From NCBI RefSeq assembly GCF_015708085.1, contig NZ_JADNYM010000001.1, forward strand, positions 186,001 to 250,000: a stretch of DNA of 64,000 nt, written 5' to 3'. Shown in pieces: positions 62,227 to 64,000 of the stretch; positions within the stretch are counted from its first letter, which is position 1, and every line of letters starts with the position of its first letter. The stretch comes from Arthrobacter terrae (GTDB taxonomy: Bacteria; Actinomycetota; Actinomycetes; Actinomycetales; Micrococcaceae). The notes below the pieces were generated by a model. The model had not been told where the DNA came from, did no database searches, and was given only the letters and a program-made list of their open reading frames with translations. Made by a program: the position numbers and the translations under genes.

Positions 62227-62595
62227 TCAGCTGGGACCAAGTCGTCCGCCGGACTCAGTCAGGATGATCGCTTGCCGTATGAGGTCCCGCAAACCGTCCG
62301 GCACCGCTTGTTCTCGAAAGATCTGCAGTCTGCGCATGCTGCTTCGCCCTTCGGAGCCCAGCAGCCCAGCCGGATCGGGCAGTTCCGCGCCCTGGTAGAA
62401 GAAGACGTTGATCCAGTCGCGGGCAGCATAAATTTTTACAATCGCGTGGCCGTGCAGGCTGAAGTATGGGTGGCCCCACTTGATGAATTCGTCCAGCGCA
62501 CCGAATCCGCGGATCATAACAATGACGGCTTCGGCGGTTTCGCGAGGCCACGGCCCAGGCAGGTTGTCGAGGTAGACGACGACCTCGGACTTCAT
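62227..62595 (-). CDS. DUF1801 family protein
   Basis: 122-residue small cytoplasmic protein of the DUF1801 (YdhG-like) family, unknown function. Marks are VVYLDNLPGPWPRETAEAVI, DEFIKWGHPYFSLHGHAIVK and NVFFYQGAELPDPAGLLGSE, then MRRLQIF. I start it at 62595 (MKSEVVVYLD); the upstream extension to 62682 is not conserved. It follows the VOC gene on the same strand by 134 bases. Confidence 0.8.
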   Translation of the reverse strand: MKSEVVVYLDNLPGPWPRETAEAVIVMIRGFGALDEFIKWGHPYFSLHGHAIVKIYAARDWINVFFYQGAELPDPAGLLGSEGRSSMRRLQIFREQAVPDGLRDLIRQAIILTESGGRLGPS

Positions 62596-62729
62596 GAGTC
62601 GGAGGTCACACAGATGCACGCCGCCCGCTTTGAAAGCAACGGCTGCAGCACGTGCTCCAGACGGGACAGGAACGTCATGCACTCATCATACGGAGCCTCG
62701 AGCTGGTTCAGTAGCAGTTCCCGGCGGTT

Positions 62730-63086
62730 TCACGGGTCAACGTGCTGGGCGATGTTGAGCACCGTTCCGTCAGGGGCGCGGACGAAGAACCGGCGGATGC
62801 CCCAAGGCTCTGTGGTCAGCGGGTGAACGATCTCGTAGCCCCGTTCGCGGGCCAGCGCATAAGCATCGTCGACGTCGTCCACTTTGACTGTGAGCACCGC
62901 GTTTTCGGAGGCCGTGGCGTCCTGCGACACGAGCTGGATATGCTCCCCTGAAACGGGTACGACGAAGCGGGTGACCCAGTTCAGGCCCATGTCCTGGGCA
63001 TCAAGCCCAAGATAGCCCTCATAGAAAGCCTTCGCTTCTTCGATGTCGGGTACCGCGAGGTCGATCGTCACCCGGATGACGCGCAT
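62730..63086 (-). CDS. VOC (glyoxalase/dioxygenase superfamily) protein
   Basis: 118-residue vicinal-oxygen-chelate protein. It begins MRVIRVTIDLAVPDIEEAKA and has FYEGYLGLDAQDMG, HIQLVSQD, VDDVDDAYALARERGYEIVH and the end IRRFFVRAPDGTVLNIAQHV, the usual paired-beta-alpha-beta-beta-beta layout. The N-terminal metal His is replaced in TIDLAVPD, so it may bind rather than catalyse. Start at 63086 with AAGGA four bases upstream; the longer frame to 63386 runs through another gene. Confidence 0.85.
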   Translation of the reverse strand: MRVIRVTIDLAVPDIEEAKAFYEGYLGLDAQDMGLNWVTRFVVPVSGEHIQLVSQDATASENAVLTVKVDDVDDAYALARERGYEIVHPLTTEPWGIRRFFVRAPDGTVLNIAQHVDP

Positions 63087-63194
63087 GTCCTTCTCCAGTC
63101 GTCGGCGTGCTCCTTCCAGCGTGCCACCAGGCTCCGGTATGTGTCCACCGAGGAGAGAACCGAGCGCCAGTCGTGCCCGAGGTGATGCGGTCGA

Positions 63195-63740
63195 TTGCGG
63201 GATATCATCGAGGCTGTGCTGCTCGACGACGAATTTTCGACCATATTGATCCCCGTCTCTGACCAGACTCTGGAGCAGCTTGTCGTTGCAGCAACGACTG
63301 ATGCCACCGCGGACGAGGTCACGCCGCCGCTTACCCCTGGCGGTGAGTGGACTTCGGAAAGAATCGAATGGCTCCGCCACTACCACCGCTCTAACAGTGC
63401 CGGGCCTAACGGGGCTACCGGCGAATCGACGTGGGCTGTTGTTGCATCAGGCGTCGTGTGTGGTTCCGCACGGCTGAAAGCAAATGATGAAAAAGGAGTT
63501 TTTGAGACCGGTATTTGGCTAACGCAAACCGCACGGGGACGCGGCGTCGCGCGGGCTGCCATGGCCGGCATCATCGAAAAAGCTGCCGAACGCGGTGCCC
63601 GTGAAGTGATTGCTGATACGGCCGCTGGAAACCTCGCGGCACAGCGGTTACTGGACCATTTGGGATTCCAACTTAGCCCGAGCACCGAAACCGGCCGCGT
63701 TGAAGCCAAGCTCGAGCTGACCTCCCCAACAATTGTCTGA
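63195..63740 (+). CDS. GNAT acetyltransferase
   Basis: Up to 181 residues. The N-terminal half has LEQLVVAATTDATADEVTPP and TPGGEWTSERIEWLRHYHRS; the acetyl-CoA site is WLTQTARGRGVARAAMAGII, and GAREVIADTAAGNLAAQRLL plus HLGFQL complete the GNAT C-terminus. The start is unsure: TTG at 63195 opens the frame, GTG at 63216 or a TTG near 63246 (just before IPVSDQTL) are alternatives that fit the family better. Substrate unknown. Divergent from the VOC gene. Confidence 0.85.
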   Translation: MRDIIEAVLLDDEFSTILIPVSDQTLEQLVVAATTDATADEVTPPLTPGGEWTSERIEWLRHYHRSNSAGPNGATGESTWAVVASGVVCGSARLKANDEKGVFETGIWLTQTARGRGVARAAMAGIIEKAAERGAREVIADTAAGNLAAQRLLDHLGFQLSPSTETGRVEAKLELTSPTIV

Positions 63741-63846
63741 GCCCGCGTGCAGTCACTTTTCCTCTGTGGAATGTCATCGCTGCGGCAATTTCGAATCCCG
63801 GGCTTTATCCAAGGCATGTCCCCCGGGCCCGCTGCTGGTTTCGGTT

Positions 63847-64000
63847 TTATTTGCGGGTGGCCACCCAGATGCTCCTGGTGGTGCGGGGTTCCAGCGCCAT
63901 GTCGTCCAAGAGCTGCTCAATCAGGTCTGCGACGGCGGCACGGTCGTCCCCGGTCAATGCTTCCAGATGGCAGAAACGAGCGAACCACTGCTGCGCGTAC
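63847..64000 (-). CDS. C-terminal end of a gene leaving the window, possibly a methyltransferase
   Basis: The minus strand is open from base 64000 to a TAA at 63847-63849, giving about 50 residues: AQQWFARFCHLEALTGDDRA, then a helix (AVADLIEQLLDDMAL) and the end RTTRSIWVATRK. The final strand resembles class I SAM-dependent methyltransferases, which often end in a W-V-A-R/K pattern, but too little is visible to be sure. Confidence 0.5.
   Translation of the reverse strand, partial: YAQQWFARFCHLEALTGDDRAAVADLIEQLLDDMALEPRTTRSIWVATRK

Noticed and set aside
63100-63211. Minus-strand segment reading HLGHDWRSVLSSVDTYRSLV
   Set aside because: Protein-like for about 35 residues, but it lies in the VOC/GNAT promoter gap, has no start and no recognisable family; too little to call.
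1-64000. tRNA, rRNA, CRISPR array, insertion sequence or prophage genes
   Set aside because: No repeat-spacer pattern, no cloverleaf-like segment with conserved loops, and no transposase or integrase motif was seen. Short or degenerate elements could be missed by eye.

Overview
The window is chromosomal DNA of a high-GC actinobacterium, most likely a soil Arthrobacter/Pseudarthrobacter-type Micrococcaceae. This rests on GC-rich codon use, mycothiol-linked enzymes (a maleylpyruvate-isomerase-like protein and an Rv2466c-like DsbA protein), a CtaG-type oxidase assembly factor, a DUF2332 protein and a divergent ethR/ethA pair. I see no rRNA, tRNA, insertion sequence, prophage or CRISPR array. It reads as an accessory metabolic region rich in transporters, glycosidases, regulators and decaying genes.

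Layout. 1-2.8 kb: polar amino-acid ABC transporter (permease cut by the window edge, lipoprotein binding protein) divergent from an IclR regulator. 2.8-14.2 kb: an N-glycan breakdown locus with GH20, GH85, GH38, GH5 (GH5_18-like), a second GH20, an ArgE-type deacetylase and an MHS-family transporter. The GH85 and GH38 genes face away from each other, and both have lost their 5' ends at one junction near 6.32 kb; the shared promoter region appears to be gone. 14.3-17.1 kb: an OFA-type MFS carrier with a 33-residue membrane microprotein, then a DUF2332 protein. 17.1-18.5 kb: wreckage of a LuxR regulator and an alpha/beta hydrolase. 18.7-21.2 kb: DedA protein, orphan OmpR-type response regulator, mycothiol-type DinB-like protein. 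21.4-27.2 kb: MarR-CtaG-CcdA-(SCO1/TlpA fusion) operon divergent from a ClC chloride channel with CBS domains. 27.3-36 kb: large SLH-domain surface protein, double-hotdog thioesterase, LAL-type LuxR regulator, two membrane proteins. 35.8-37 kb: a second gene graveyard including a PhzF pseudogene. 37-45 kb: LtrA, SOUL, SDR, a coupled pair of glycosyltransferases (one with a HEAT-repeat half) and a DHA2 drug exporter.

45-49.2 kb: 3-hydroxyacyl-CoA dehydrogenase, EthR-like TetR and, divergent, an EthA-type Baeyer-Villiger monooxygenase fused to an alpha/beta hydrolase, with a perfect palindrome between the divergent starts. 49-58 kb: MscS channel, BrkB protein, ROK kinase divergent from a sugar-porter MFS, cupin, dehalogenase-like hydrolase coupled to the Rv2466c-like protein, APC-like membrane protein. 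58-64 kb: GNAT proteins, AMIN-like lipoprotein, an unrecognised 364-residue protein, a YdeI remnant, DUF1801 and VOC proteins, and the C-terminal end of a gene that leaves the window.

The most interesting items are the EthA-esterase fusion with its EthR partner (a candidate one-polypeptide ketone-to-ester-to-alcohol route), the HEAT-GT4/GT1 pair, and the N-glycan locus that appears to have been disabled by a deletion centred on its divergent promoter. All identifications come from reading the translations; no database search was run.
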